Of a DNA stretch of 64,000 nucleotides, positions 1 to 6,992 are shown piece after piece. The notes below the pieces were generated by a model. That model ran no database searches. It was not told the DNA's origin and worked only from the letters and a program-made list of their open reading frames with translations. The stretch covers positions 263,712 through 327,711 of the forward strand of contig NZ_BMQY01000007.1 in assembly GCF_014648355.1 (NCBI RefSeq), read 5' to 3'. The position numbers and the translations under genes were made by a program. This stretch comes from Couchioplanes azureus. Its GTDB lineage: Bacteria; Actinomycetota; Actinomycetes; Mycobacteriales; Micromonosporaceae. Within the stretch, counting starts at the first letter, position 1. Each line of letters opens with the position of its first letter.

Positions 1-1
1 G

Positions 2-1279
2 CTGTGCCGCCGGGGCCCGCTCGCCGGGGCGCCGCTGGCCCTGCTCGCCGCCGCCGGGCTGCTGCTCGGCGCGGGCATCGAGGGCCCGCTCGCCCCGCTC
101 TACCGGTGGGCCTTCGACGTCGTGCCGCTCTTCGCGGCCATGCGCGAGCAGCAGAAGTGGCTCGCGCTGACGATGCTGGCGTACGCGATCGGCATCGGGG
201 TCACCGTGGAGGCGCTGGCCGCCGCCTGCCGCCGCGCGCGGCCGCTCCTGGTCCGCCTGACCGCCGCGGGCGCGATGGTGATGGTCGCCGGCGTCTACGC
301 GGTGGTCGCCCCCTCGCTGGTGTGGGGCCTCGGCGGCAGCGTCCGGGTCACCCAGTACCCGCAGTCGTGGCACACCGCCGACGAGATCATGGGCGACGGC
401 GACGAGGCCGTGCTGTTCCTGCCGTGGCACCTGTACCAGCCGTTCTCCTTCTCCGGCTCCCGGACCGTGGCGACCCCCGCGGCGGCGTTCTTCCGCCGCC
501 CGGTGCTCAGCAGCGACGCCGTCGAACTGGGCCCGGTGCGCACCAACTCGGTCTCCCGGCGGATGGCGTACGTGCAGCGCCTGGTCGCCGCCGGGGGCGC
601 GGGCGCCTTCGGCCGTCTCGTGGCCCCGCTCGGCGTGGGATACGTGGTGCTGGCCCGCGACCGGGAGGCCGACCTGTACGCCTGGCTCGACGCCCAGGAC
701 GACCTGCGCCGGGTGCTGCGCACCCCGGAGCTCGACGTCTACCGCGTCGAGGCGAGGGGCACCGGCCGGGTGGTCGCCGCCCGTCCCGGCGGCTACGACG
801 AGGCGGTCGCCCTGGCGAACCGCGGAACGCTGGGCACCGAGGCGGTCCTGCCGGACGGTCAGGCCCGCGAACCCCTGCCGTCGACCGCCTCGGGGGGAAT
901 CCACCGGACCAGCTCCACCAGCTGGGACGTGGCGCCCGGGACGCCGGGCTGGGTGGTGATCCCCGAGGAATGGTCACCGGGCTGGTCGGCGGGCGGCCTG
1001 CCGAGCGCACCCACCGCGGCCGGCACGGTCGCCGTCGCCGCCGGCGCCGAGGCGGCCACCGTCCACTACGAGCCGTGGCGGTGGCTGCGGCTGGGCCTGA
1101 TCGCCTCGGTGCTCTCCCTGCTGGTCCTGCTGGTGATCGGCCTCCTGGAACACCGCAAGGACCTGGTGCGCTGGTGGGCGGTGCCGTACCCCGAGGGCCC
1201 GTCCCCGCCGGCGCCGCCCGCCGTACGGGGCCGCGGCGCTACCGCCAAGGTTTACCGGCGGCCTGCCTCGCCGGGTTGA
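2..1279 (+). CDS. YfhO-like / GT-C-like integral membrane protein, C-terminal part (5' end outside window)
   Basis: The reading frame is open from the first bases, so the start lies upstream of the window. The visible 425 residues hold hydrophobic helices near the beginning, a REQQKW motif of the kind found in loops of large actinobacterial membrane glycosyltransferases, and a long extracytoplasmic segment. Next come a GW-containing beta-type region (PGW, then SPGWSAGG), a final membrane helix at about nucleotides 1085-1145 and a basic Pro-rich tail. The order 'extracytoplasmic beta domain, YEPW, last helix' is typical of YfhO-like proteins, which are linked to lipid-carrier sugar transfer at the cell surface. 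The exact substrate cannot be read. The next gene follows after 76 bases on the same strand but has its own ribosome-binding site. Confidence 0.6.
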   Translation: MCRRGPLAGAPLALLAAAGLLLGAGIEGPLAPLYRWAFDVVPLFAAMREQQKWLALTMLAYAIGIGVTVEALAAACRRARPLLVRLTAAGAMVMVAGVYAVVAPSLVWGLGGSVRVTQYPQSWHTADEIMGDGDEAVLFLPWHLYQPFSFSGSRTVATPAAAFFRRPVLSSDAVELGPVRTNSVSRRMAYVQRLVAAGGAGAFGRLVAPLGVGYVVLARDREADLYAWLDAQDDLRRVLRTPELDVYRVEARGTGRVVAARPGGYDEAVALANRGTLGTEAVLPDGQAREPLPSTASGGIHRTSSTSWDVAPGTPGWVVIPEEWSPGWSAGGLPSAPTAAGTVAVAAGAEAATVHYEPWRWLRLGLIASVLSLLVLLVIGLLEHRKDLVRWWAVPYPEGPSPPAPPAVRGRGATAKVYRRPASPG

Positions 1280-1355
1280 CGCCGGGAGCGCCGCGGCGGC
1301 CTACCGTCCATCGGTGACGGCCGATGTCATCGGCCCTGACTGCGCGGAGGTAGGC

Positions 1356-1823
1356 ATGACGTTCCCGAAGGGACACCTGCGGCGAGTGGCGCTCGTCGGC
1401 GCTTCGACGATCGGTGCGCTCGTGGTGTCGGCGAGCCCGGCGGCAGCCGCCGTCGACGACAGCTTCACCCTGTACACCACCGACGGCGGCTGCGGGATGG
1501 TCGAGTTCGTCGACTACGGGCCCGGCGCCCCGGGCGGCGGCAACAACGACGACTACCTCGTGATCCACGACTACTGCTCCGACGGCGACGGCGTCCAGGT
1601 CTGGGCCTCACTGTTCGTCGGCGGCTGGTCCGAGCGCGACCTCGGCACGAAGTACAACGGCAACGGGCGCGCGGGCGCCGCGGTGGTGTGGGACCCCTTC
1701 AGCCAGTTCTCCGGCAACGTCAACGCCGGTGACACCGTCCAACTGCAGGTGTGCGTCGTGGACGGCAAGAACGGTCCCGAGCACGGCTGCAACCTCGTGG
1801 CCGTCGACAGCGCCGACGGCTGA
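1356..1823 (+). CDS. small secreted protein, function unknown
   Basis: This encodes a 155-residue protein with a clear Sec signal peptide: a basic start (residues 4-9), a hydrophobic core and an Ala-rich cleavage region ending near residue 31 (SPAAAA). The mature part is acidic, Gly/Asp-rich and carries four Cys (in GGCGMV, DYCSD, QVCVV, HGCNL), which suggests two disulfides in an exported beta-rich domain. I chose the ATG at 1356 because GGAGG lies five bases upstream; an in-frame upstream codon at 1314 has no such site. I do not recognise the family. It is convergent with the EEP-fold gene. Confidence 0.7.
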   Translation: MTFPKGHLRRVALVGASTIGALVVSASPAAAAVDDSFTLYTTDGGCGMVEFVDYGPGAPGGGNNDDYLVIHDYCSDGDGVQVWASLFVGGWSERDLGTKYNGNGRAGAAVVWDPFSQFSGNVNAGDTVQLQVCVVDGKNGPEHGCNLVAVDSADG

Positions 1824-1840
1824 GCCGCAGGGACGCGGCC

Positions 1841-2635
1841 TCAGATGTCGAGGATCAGTGCCCGGTGGTCCGAGACCTCCGGCTCGGCCATGACCTCGAA
1901 CCGCGCGACGGCGGAGACGTCCGAGACGAGCAGGTAGCCGGCGTGCCGCACGGGCTTGCGGTAGCGAGACGTCCGGGTGTCGGCCGTCCCGACCAGATCG
2001 GTGAGGCCCAGCCCGGCCAGCACGCCGAACGTCTCGCTGTCCGGTAGCAGGTTGAGGTCGCCGCAGACCACCACCAGGTCTCCGGCGCCGCGGATCCGGC
2101 GTACGAGCTCGGCGAGCCGCTCCGCCTGGCGGCGCCGCGCCGGGGTGTCGCCCTTGCCGGCCGGGTCGCGCAACCCGTGCATCTGCACGACCCACACCGA
2201 CCGGCCCCCGGCCCGGTCGACGGTACGCACGGCGAGGGCGGCGCGCGGGCGGTCGGTGAGCGGCCACCGCACATGGTCGGCGAACCGCCCGTGCACGAAG
2301 GCGGAGTCGACCCCGACGACCGGCAGATCCTCGCCGACGAAGGTCGCCACCCCGAAGTCCTGCCGGTGGCAACCGCCCGCGTCGTCCCGGACCGGCCCGG
2401 AATCGCTGGTCACGAAGATCGCCTGATGGCGCGGCAACGCGGCGCGCACATCGGCGAGGAGATCGGCGCGTTGGGGCAGGCTCCGTTCCCCGTCGGCGAA
2501 GTGCGTCCATCCGCTCAGGCCCGGGGTCCGGGTCACCTCCTGCAGGCAGACGACGTCCGCGCCGCTCGCCGGCAGCCACCGCAGCAGCTCGTCCGCCATC
2601 GCGCCGCCCCACGCGTTCACACTCGCGATCCGCAC
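1841..2635 (-). CDS. endonuclease/exonuclease/phosphatase (EEP) family hydrolase
   Basis: This 264-residue protein has the EEP fold signature in order. NAWGG near the N-terminus carries the metal-site Asn, LQEV carries the catalytic Glu, VCGDLN is the central Asp/Asn motif, and the C-terminal SDHRAL holds the Asp-His pair. Members cut phosphodiester bonds in DNA, inositol phosphates or sphingomyelin with Mg2+. The sequence does not say which. No signal peptide is visible, so it probably acts in the cytoplasm. It is a single gene: the upstream glycosyltransferase on the same strand ends about 100 bases away, and the 3' side is convergent. Confidence 0.8.
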   Translation of the reverse strand: MRIASVNAWGGAMADELLRWLPASGADVVCLQEVTRTPGLSGWTHFADGERSLPQRADLLADVRAALPRHQAIFVTSDSGPVRDDAGGCHRQDFGVATFVGEDLPVVGVDSAFVHGRFADHVRWPLTDRPRAALAVRTVDRAGGRSVWVVQMHGLRDPAGKGDTPARRRQAERLAELVRRIRGAGDLVVVCGDLNLLPDSETFGVLAGLGLTDLVGTADTRTSRYRKPVRHAGYLLVSDVSAVARFEVMAEPEVSDHRALILDI

Positions 2636-2738
2636 GACGTCGAACCCTAGCCGCCGCGGCGGCCAGGGTTCGAAGGCGGTCGGCCGCCGCGGCCGGCCCG
2701 CCGCGCGGAGACTTTCCGGTGCCGGGCCGGGTCGCGGC

Positions 2739-3623
2739 TCAGGCGGCGTCGACGAGCTGGCCGGTCGTCGTCCAGGCGGCGGGGGCCGGGCGGAGCACGA
2801 TCGGGGCGGAGGCCGGGCGGCGGTACTGGTTGGTCAGGTGGAGGCGGGCCCAGATGACGAAGGTGTCGCGGATCGTGCGCAGGATCGCCGTGGAGCCGAC
2901 GGTGGAGCCGGCCACCCGCTCCTCGAGCCGGACCGGCGCGCCGACGAAGCCGCGGATGCCGGCCGCCTTGGCGGCGACGAAGAACTCCAGGTCGAAGGCG
3001 AAGCGGCGCTCGAGCAGCCGGGGCAGGAGCTCGGCCAGCACGTCGCGGCGCAGGACCTTGCAGCCGGTCTGGGTGTCGCGCATGCCCAGCACGAAGAGCA
3101 GGGTCACCAGCGTCGAGTAGACCATCGAGACCAGCTTGCGGAACGGCGAGGAGGCGCTGCCCGACGCGGAGTGCCGCTTGTCGGCGTAGACGCCGGCGTG
3201 GTCGCCCGCGCGGGCGATCCGCAGGTACTCGGCCAGGTGCCGGGGGTCGATGTCGCCGTCGGCGTCGACGAAGCCGATCCAGGCGCCCCGCGCGGCGGCG
3301 AAGCCCAGGTGCAGGGCGCCGCCCTTGCCCTGGTTGACCGGGCTCACGACGACCCGCACGCCCGGCAGGCCGGCGAGGGTGCGCTCGGAGCCGTCGGTCG
3401 AGCCGTCGGAGACCGCGATGACCTCGTACGAGACGCGCTCCTCGGCCAGGCAGGCGACCAGCTTCTCGACGGTGGGCCGCAGCGCCGCGCCGGGGTTGTA
3501 GAACGGCACCACGACGGTCAGCTCGACGGCCGGGTCGGCCGGGGCCCACAGGCGCGCCGCGTTGTACAGCGGAGCGGCGGCGGTCGTCGGTGCGGTGGCG
3601 GCGGTGAGCAGCGTTGCGGTCAT
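2739..3623 (-). CDS. family 2 glycosyltransferase (polyprenyl-phosphate glycosyltransferase type)
   Basis: This 294-residue GT-A enzyme has VVVPFYNPG at the start of the fold, the nucleotide-binding VSDGSTDGSE motif, and DADGDIDP as its metal-binding DxD region. TQTGCKVLRRD and a helical C-terminal region resemble dolichyl-phosphate beta-glucosyltransferases. It should transfer a nucleotide-activated sugar to a lipid-phosphate carrier at the inner face of the membrane. The ATG at 3623 has no Shine-Dalgarno sequence and sits exactly 50 bases after a CTTGA block. The EAL gene and the truncated paralogue downstream share this arrangement, so the three are probably co-regulated. The closest relative in the window is the 6429-6860 gene, which has a near-identical GSTDGSER stretch. 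Confidence 0.85.
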   Translation of the reverse strand: MTATLLTAATAPTTAAAPLYNAARLWAPADPAVELTVVVPFYNPGAALRPTVEKLVACLAEERVSYEVIAVSDGSTDGSERTLAGLPGVRVVVSPVNQGKGGALHLGFAAARGAWIGFVDADGDIDPRHLAEYLRIARAGDHAGVYADKRHSASGSASSPFRKLVSMVYSTLVTLLFVLGMRDTQTGCKVLRRDVLAELLPRLLERRFAFDLEFFVAAKAAGIRGFVGAPVRLEERVAGSTVGSTAILRTIRDTFVIWARLHLTNQYRRPASAPIVLRPAPAAWTTTGQLVDAA

Positions 3624-3684
3624 GCCGTGTTGTTCGGAGCGCTAGCTCAACCCAGCCTCTAGCCGGCTTCAAGGGACCTGCAAG
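3624..3684 (-). promoter_or_regulatory. copy A of a shared promoter with four 11-bp-phased half-sites
   Basis: Read on the minus strand with position 1 at base 3673, TTGC occupies positions -9 to -6, TTGA 2-5, AGAG 14-17 and TTGAG 24-28. The TG-containing half-sites are spaced 11 bases apart. CCGAA follows at 37-41 and GGC at 48-50, directly before ATGAC. The same bases at the same distances occur at 6251-6311 and 6861-6921. The half-site period is that of tandem binding by OmpR/PhoB-family regulators. No Shine-Dalgarno sequence is present, and CCGAA is 9 bases before the ATG, which would fit a leaderless transcript. Confidence 0.7.
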
Positions 3685-3742
3685 GTTGCGAAGCGGTTTT
3701 CGCTCTGGACATTCCGCGCTTTTGCCGTGGCACTATTGATCC

Positions 3743-4339
3743 GTGACCGGTATTCGTTCCCGCAGCTCAGGCCCGCTCCTGCTGGCCTCGGCCATGCTGG
3801 GCGCCGTGCTCGCGCCGGGTGCCGCGCTCGCCGACGGACCCGGGTACGGCGGCACCGCCGACGCCCTCACCGTGCAGTGGCAGACGCCGTCCAGCGCGAC
3901 CGCCGACGGGCTGGCCGTCTACGCGGTCGGCTTCAAGGGCGGCTCGCCGGTCAACCTGAGGGTGGGCGCCGACCCGGAGCGCTCCGTCATCGCCGACGCC
4001 TCCGGTGCGCTGCGCGTGCTGGTGCTGAGCGCCGCCGTGACTCCCGCGCCCGCCTCGACGCCGGACACCACGGTGCTGCCGGCCTCCGCCGGGACGGCCG
4101 GGCGGCTCTCGCCCGGCACCAGCGTGCTCGCGGTGGGGGAGACCCCGGCCGGTGTGCTGCGTACGCTCGTCGGCTCGGTGCCGCCGCCGGAGGCGGGCCG
4201 GGGCATGCAGGACCTGGCACCCTGGGCGGGTGCCGCGGCGCTGGCCGGCGCCGCCGTGGTCTGGACCCGGCGCCGCGGCGCCGCCCGGGCCGGCGCGCCG
4301 CACCGCCACCGGTTCCATCCCCGCCATCGCATGGCCTGA
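3743..4339 (+). CDS. exported protein with C-terminal membrane anchor, unknown
   Basis: This 198-residue protein has an N-terminal signal peptide (residues 1-31, cleavage near ALADG). Its extracytoplasmic region (about 32-150) is rich in Ala, Pro, Ser and Thr. A hydrophobic helix follows at about 158-175, then an Arg/His-rich cytoplasmic tail (TRRRGAAR, ending HRHRFHPRHRMA). That is a single-pass type I topology. There is no LPxTG sortase motif. The GTG at 3743 follows an AT-richer stretch (CACTATTGAT) that may be part of its promoter. It is divergent from the family 2 glycosyltransferase. The family is not recognised. Confidence 0.65.
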   Translation: MTGIRSRSSGPLLLASAMLGAVLAPGAALADGPGYGGTADALTVQWQTPSSATADGLAVYAVGFKGGSPVNLRVGADPERSVIADASGALRVLVLSAAVTPAPASTPDTTVLPASAGTAGRLSPGTSVLAVGETPAGVLRTLVGSVPPPEAGRGMQDLAPWAGAAALAGAAVVWTRRRGAARAGAPHRHRFHPRHRMA

Positions 4340-4694
4340 CCCACCCGGCCCGGGATCAGGGCCGGTTGTGCAGGAACCACGCGTCGCCCTGCGACACCGC
4401 CACAGGCGGTTCCCAGCGGTCCATGTCGAGGGTGCCTGGCGACAGCTTTCAGCTGGTCCGCCACTTTTACGCCGCCCGGCCGGGCGCCGGTGGGCGGTCC
4501 GCCACGAGCTGCGGCATGGTGTCCCTGGCACCGTGTCGACCGGCCGGCGGCCGGTGACGCCCAGCAGGGCACGCGCGGCTCGCCAGGACTGAAGGATCAG
4601 GCCGGGGTCGACGGCCGGCAGTCTGCGAGCCCGAGCACCGCAAAGGCGGAACCCACGCGCCCGCGGCGCGTGGGTTCCGGAGGTGGGGGACGGC
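4340..4694. other. 355-base gap between convergent genes; no clear gene
   Basis: The gap separates the convergent anchored-protein and response-regulator genes. The only solid element is the terminator hairpin at 4648-4678. On the minus strand, bases 4356-4424 form a 22-codon frame starting with ATG (MDRWEPPV... ending WFLHNRP). It lacks a convincing ribosome-binding site, and I take it as either a remnant or chance. Nothing else supports a gene here. Confidence 0.5.
4648..4678 (-). terminator. hairpin terminator after the response-regulator gene
   Basis: A 13-bp perfect stem (GGAACCCACGCGC and its complement) encloses a 5-base loop, 17 bases past the stop codon of the response regulator. 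No U-run follows, as is common in actinobacteria. Confidence 0.75.
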
Positions 4695-5384
4695 TCAGGG
4701 CTCGAAGCGGTAGCCGACGCCGCGCAGCGTACGGATGTGGCGCGGCGACGAGGCCGACTCGCCCAGCTTCTTGCGCAGGTTGCCGACGTGCACGTCGATG
4801 ATGTGGTCGTCGCCGTACCAGTTGTCGCCCCAGACGTCCTCGAGCAGCTGGCCGCGGGTGAAGGTGCGGCGCGGCGCGGAGGACAGCAGGTCCAGGATGC
4901 CGAACTCGATCTTGGTCAGCTCGAGCACCTGCCCGTCGAGGGTCACCTCGCGGACCTCGGGGTCGATGCGCAGCTTGCCGTACTCGCGGATCGCCGTGCT
5001 CTGCCCGGCCGCGGAGTTGCGGGGGCGGCGGCGCATCGCCTGGATGCGGGCGGCGAGCTCGCGCGGGGAGAACGGCTTGGTGACGTAGTCGTCGGCGCCC
5101 ACCGACAGGCCCACGACCTTGTCCAGCTCGTCGGTGCGGCCGGTGACCATGACGATGTAGGCGTCGGTGAACTGCCGGATCTGGCGGCACACCTCGATGC
5201 CGTCGACGTCGGGCAGGCCGAGGTCGAGGATGGCGATGTCGGGCCGCTCCTTCTGAGCCTGCTCGACCGCGCCCCGGCCGTCGGTGGCGACGACGACGTC
5301 GAAGCCTTCCTTCTCCAGCAGGTGCTGGCAGAGGAGCATGAATTCGGGTGAGTCCTCGACGACGAGAGCGCGCGGCCTGGCCAC
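4695..5384 (-). CDS. orphan OmpR/PhoB-family response regulator
   Basis: This 229-residue protein has a receiver domain (about 5-120) with acidic pocket E10/D11, phospho-acceptor D54 in AILDLGLPD, Thr in VTGR and K103 in VTKPF. A winged-helix trans_reg_C domain (about 135-227) follows, with typical RRTFTRGQLLEDVWG, VDVHVGNLRKKLG and IRTLRGVGYRF motifs. I prefer GTG at 5384 over GTG at 5396 because GGAGG lies five bases before it. No histidine kinase gene is adjacent. It lies among three genes with 11-bp-phased promoter repeats and is the natural candidate regulator for them (inference). Its own upstream region lacks the repeats. Confidence 0.92.
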   Translation of the reverse strand: MARPRALVVEDSPEFMLLCQHLLEKEGFDVVVATDGRGAVEQAQKERPDIAILDLGLPDVDGIEVCRQIRQFTDAYIVMVTGRTDELDKVVGLSVGADDYVTKPFSPRELAARIQAMRRRPRNSAAGQSTAIREYGKLRIDPEVREVTLDGQVLELTKIEFGILDLLSSAPRRTFTRGQLLEDVWGDNWYGDDHIIDVHVGNLRKKLGESASSPRHIRTLRGVGYRFEP

Positions 5385-5485
5385 GGGGACCTCCACTTCT
5401 GCGGGACGGACGGAAACACGGGGTGGCGTCGAGTCCTATCGGTCGCGCCGCGCCGAAACGAAGGTTTCGCCGCTCGCGAGGCGGG

Positions 5486-6250
5486 TCATGCCCCGCCGAT
5501 CAGGATTCCGTCGGCGGTGATCTCGGCGCGGGCGGGCAGCGGCCCGGGCCGGGCCATGAAGTAACCCTGTCCCAGCTTGACACCCAGCGCCCGCAGTTTC
5601 TCGTGCTCGGCCACTGTCTCGATGCCCTCGGCGATCAGCATGGCGCCGATGTCCTCGGCGAAGCCGACGAGCGAGCGCGCCAGCGCCATCCGTACCGGGT
5701 CGGTGTCGATGCCCCGGGTGAGGGTGATGTCGAGCTTGATGATGTCCGGGCGCAGCTGCAGGATGTGGCTGAGGCTGGCGAAGCCGGCCCCGGCGTCGTC
5801 GACGGCGAGCAGGATGCCCGCCGAGCGCAGCCGCTCGGTCACCTTGACCAGCGCCGGATAGTCGTGCACCTGGGTGTGCTCGGTGAGCTCCACCGCGATG
5901 CCGCGCGACGCGTGCGCCATGAGGGTCTGGCCGACGCGCGGGTCGAGCAGGGCCTCCACCGACAGGTTCGCGCTCAGCCACGCCCCGGCGGGCATCTCGT
6001 CGAGGTACGCGAAGGCCCGCTCCAGCGCGAGCAGCTCCAGGTCCACACCCACGCCGGCCTCCAGGGCCGCGGCGAACGCGTCCGCCGGACTCGGGAAGTG
6101 CGCCTTGTCGAACCGGGCCAGCGCCTCGTACGCCTTGACGACGCCGTCCTCGAGGCGCACGACAGGCTGGAAGGTGGGCTGGATCGCCTGGGAGTGGATA
6201 ACTTCCCGGAGATTGCGCATGGCGGGCACGGCAGGCGCGGTGAAGGTCAT
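5486..6250 (-). CDS. stand-alone EAL-domain c-di-GMP phosphodiesterase
   Basis: This 254-residue protein is essentially a single EAL domain that would hydrolyse cyclic-di-GMP to pGpG. The catalytic set is present: YEALARF, NLSVEALL, the Glu pair in VELTEH, the Asp pair in LAVDDAGAGF, IKLD, IAEGIET and GQGYFMARP. An active enzyme is therefore likely. There is no sensor domain and no membrane segment, so its control should be transcriptional. I chose the ATG at 6250 because the conserved 50-base leader shared with two other genes ends exactly there; an upstream in-frame codon at 6277 would lie inside the regulatory repeats. The response regulator follows 101 bases downstream on the same strand. 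Confidence 0.9.
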   Translation of the reverse strand: MTFTAPAVPAMRNLREVIHSQAIQPTFQPVVRLEDGVVKAYEALARFDKAHFPSPADAFAAALEAGVGVDLELLALERAFAYLDEMPAGAWLSANLSVEALLDPRVGQTLMAHASRGIAVELTEHTQVHDYPALVKVTERLRSAGILLAVDDAGAGFASLSHILQLRPDIIKLDITLTRGIDTDPVRMALARSLVGFAEDIGAMLIAEGIETVAEHEKLRALGVKLGQGYFMARPGPLPARAEITADGILIGGA

Positions 6251-6311
6251 GCCGTCTAGTTCGGCCGCGACCCTCAAGGCAGTCTCAGACCGGTTTCAAG
6301 AGCTCGGCAAG
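6251..6311 (-). promoter_or_regulatory. copy B of the shared 11-bp-phased promoter
   Basis: Position 1 of CTTGA is base 6300. TTGC, TTGA, TGAG and TTGAG fall at the same four positions as in copy A. GCCGAA ends 9 bases before the ATG, and GGC directly precedes ATGAC. The spacing to the start codon is identical (50 bases). GCCGAA resembles the -10 core of sigma-28/WhiG promoters (GCCGATAA), but no matching -35 TAAA is seen. Confidence 0.7.
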
Positions 6312-6370
6312 CCCGTCACCGGGCGGAAAGCGCGATCGGGGTGCGGTTGCGGACCCGGCGGACACACGAG

Positions 6371-6403
6371 CGGACCCCGGCACACACGGTGTGCCGGGGT
6401 CCG
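6371..6403 (-). terminator. hairpin terminator after the glycosyltransferase fragment
   Basis: A 15-bp perfect stem (left arm CGGACCCCGGCACAC) with a 3-base loop lies 26 bases past the stop at 6429. It separates that gene from the EAL promoter. Confidence 0.8.
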
Positions 6404-6428
6404 GATGGAGCGGAGCGGGTGAAGCGGC

Positions 6429-6860
6429 TCAGACGAGCACGCTCTCGCGGTCGCGGGCGCGGTGCAGGCACTCGATGAGCTCGTGCGGGTCGACGTCGAC
6501 GTCCGCGTCGACGTCCACCACACCGACCCAGGTGCCGGCGGCGGCGGCGAGGCCGGCCTGCAGCGCGGCGCCCTTGTCCTGCAGCTCCCGGTCGGCGATG
6601 ACCTGGATCCAGGGCAGGCCCTCGAGGCTGCGCTCGGAGCCGTCGGTCGAGCCGCCGGTCACGGCGACCATGTCGAACGAGATGTTCTGGGCGTAGAGCG
6701 TCTCGGCCAGGCGCTCGACGGTGCGGCGCAGCTTCACGCCGGGGTTGTGGAACGGGATGACCACGGTGAACTCGACGGCGGCCTGGCCCGACGAGGATGC
6801 CCGCTGGACGGCACCGGCGACGACGAAGGGAGGGACGGCGATGAGGTGGGCGACAGTCAT
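6429..6860 (-). CDS. truncated family 2 glycosyltransferase paralogue, possibly inactive
   Basis: This 143-residue protein covers only the nucleotide-binding half of a GT-A fold. It begins VVIPFHNPG and ends shortly after the DxD region. It is a paralogue of the gene at 2739-3623 (compare GSTDGSER and LAETL/LVACL), but that enzyme has about 150 more residues. The Asp of SDGSTDGS, which normally contacts the nucleotide, is Gly here (TGGSTDGS). The DxD region has become an Asp/Val repeat (VDVDADVDVD). The ATG at 6860 is fixed by the shared 50-base leader. It could be a decayed copy or a regulatory or scaffold protein. The retained specific promoter and its own terminator argue against simple junk. 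Confidence 0.75.
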   Translation of the reverse strand: MTVAHLIAVPPFVVAGAVQRASSSGQAAVEFTVVIPFHNPGVKLRRTVERLAETLYAQNISFDMVAVTGGSTDGSERSLEGLPWIQVIADRELQDKGAALQAGLAAAAGTWVGVVDVDADVDVDPHELIECLHRARDRESVLV

Positions 6861-6921
6861 GCCCGGTGATTCGGCCCCCAGCCTCAACGCGGTCTCATCA
6901 GATTCTCAAGCCGCACGCAAA
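6861..6921 (-). promoter_or_regulatory. copy C of the shared 11-bp-phased promoter
   Basis: Position 1 of CTTGA is base 6910. TTGC (-9), TTGA (2), TGAG (14), TTGAG (24) and GCCGAA (36) fall at the same coordinates as in copies A and B, and GGC directly precedes ATGAC. Confidence 0.7.
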
Positions 6922-6943
6922 CCTGCCGGCCGCCCGTACGCCT

Positions 6944-6976
6944 CGACGGCGGCACCCCTCGGGGGTACCGCCGTCG
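6944..6976 (-). terminator. hairpin terminator after the DoxX-like gene
   Basis: 15-bp arms (CGACGGCGG and CCCC portions) with one C-A mismatch enclose a 3-base loop, 17 bases past the stop codon at 6993. Confidence 0.7.
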
Positions 6977-6992
6977 TCGCCGGGCGCCACGC

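Noticed and set aside
4356..4424. 22-codon frame in the gap after the anchored-protein gene
   Set aside because: No ribosome-binding site and no second line of support; kept only as a note in the gap entry.
6251..6311. The GCCGAA block called as a sigma-28/WhiG promoter
   Set aside because: The -10 core resembles GCCGATAA, but no TAAA -35 lies at the right distance in any of the three copies, so it is noted only as a resemblance.
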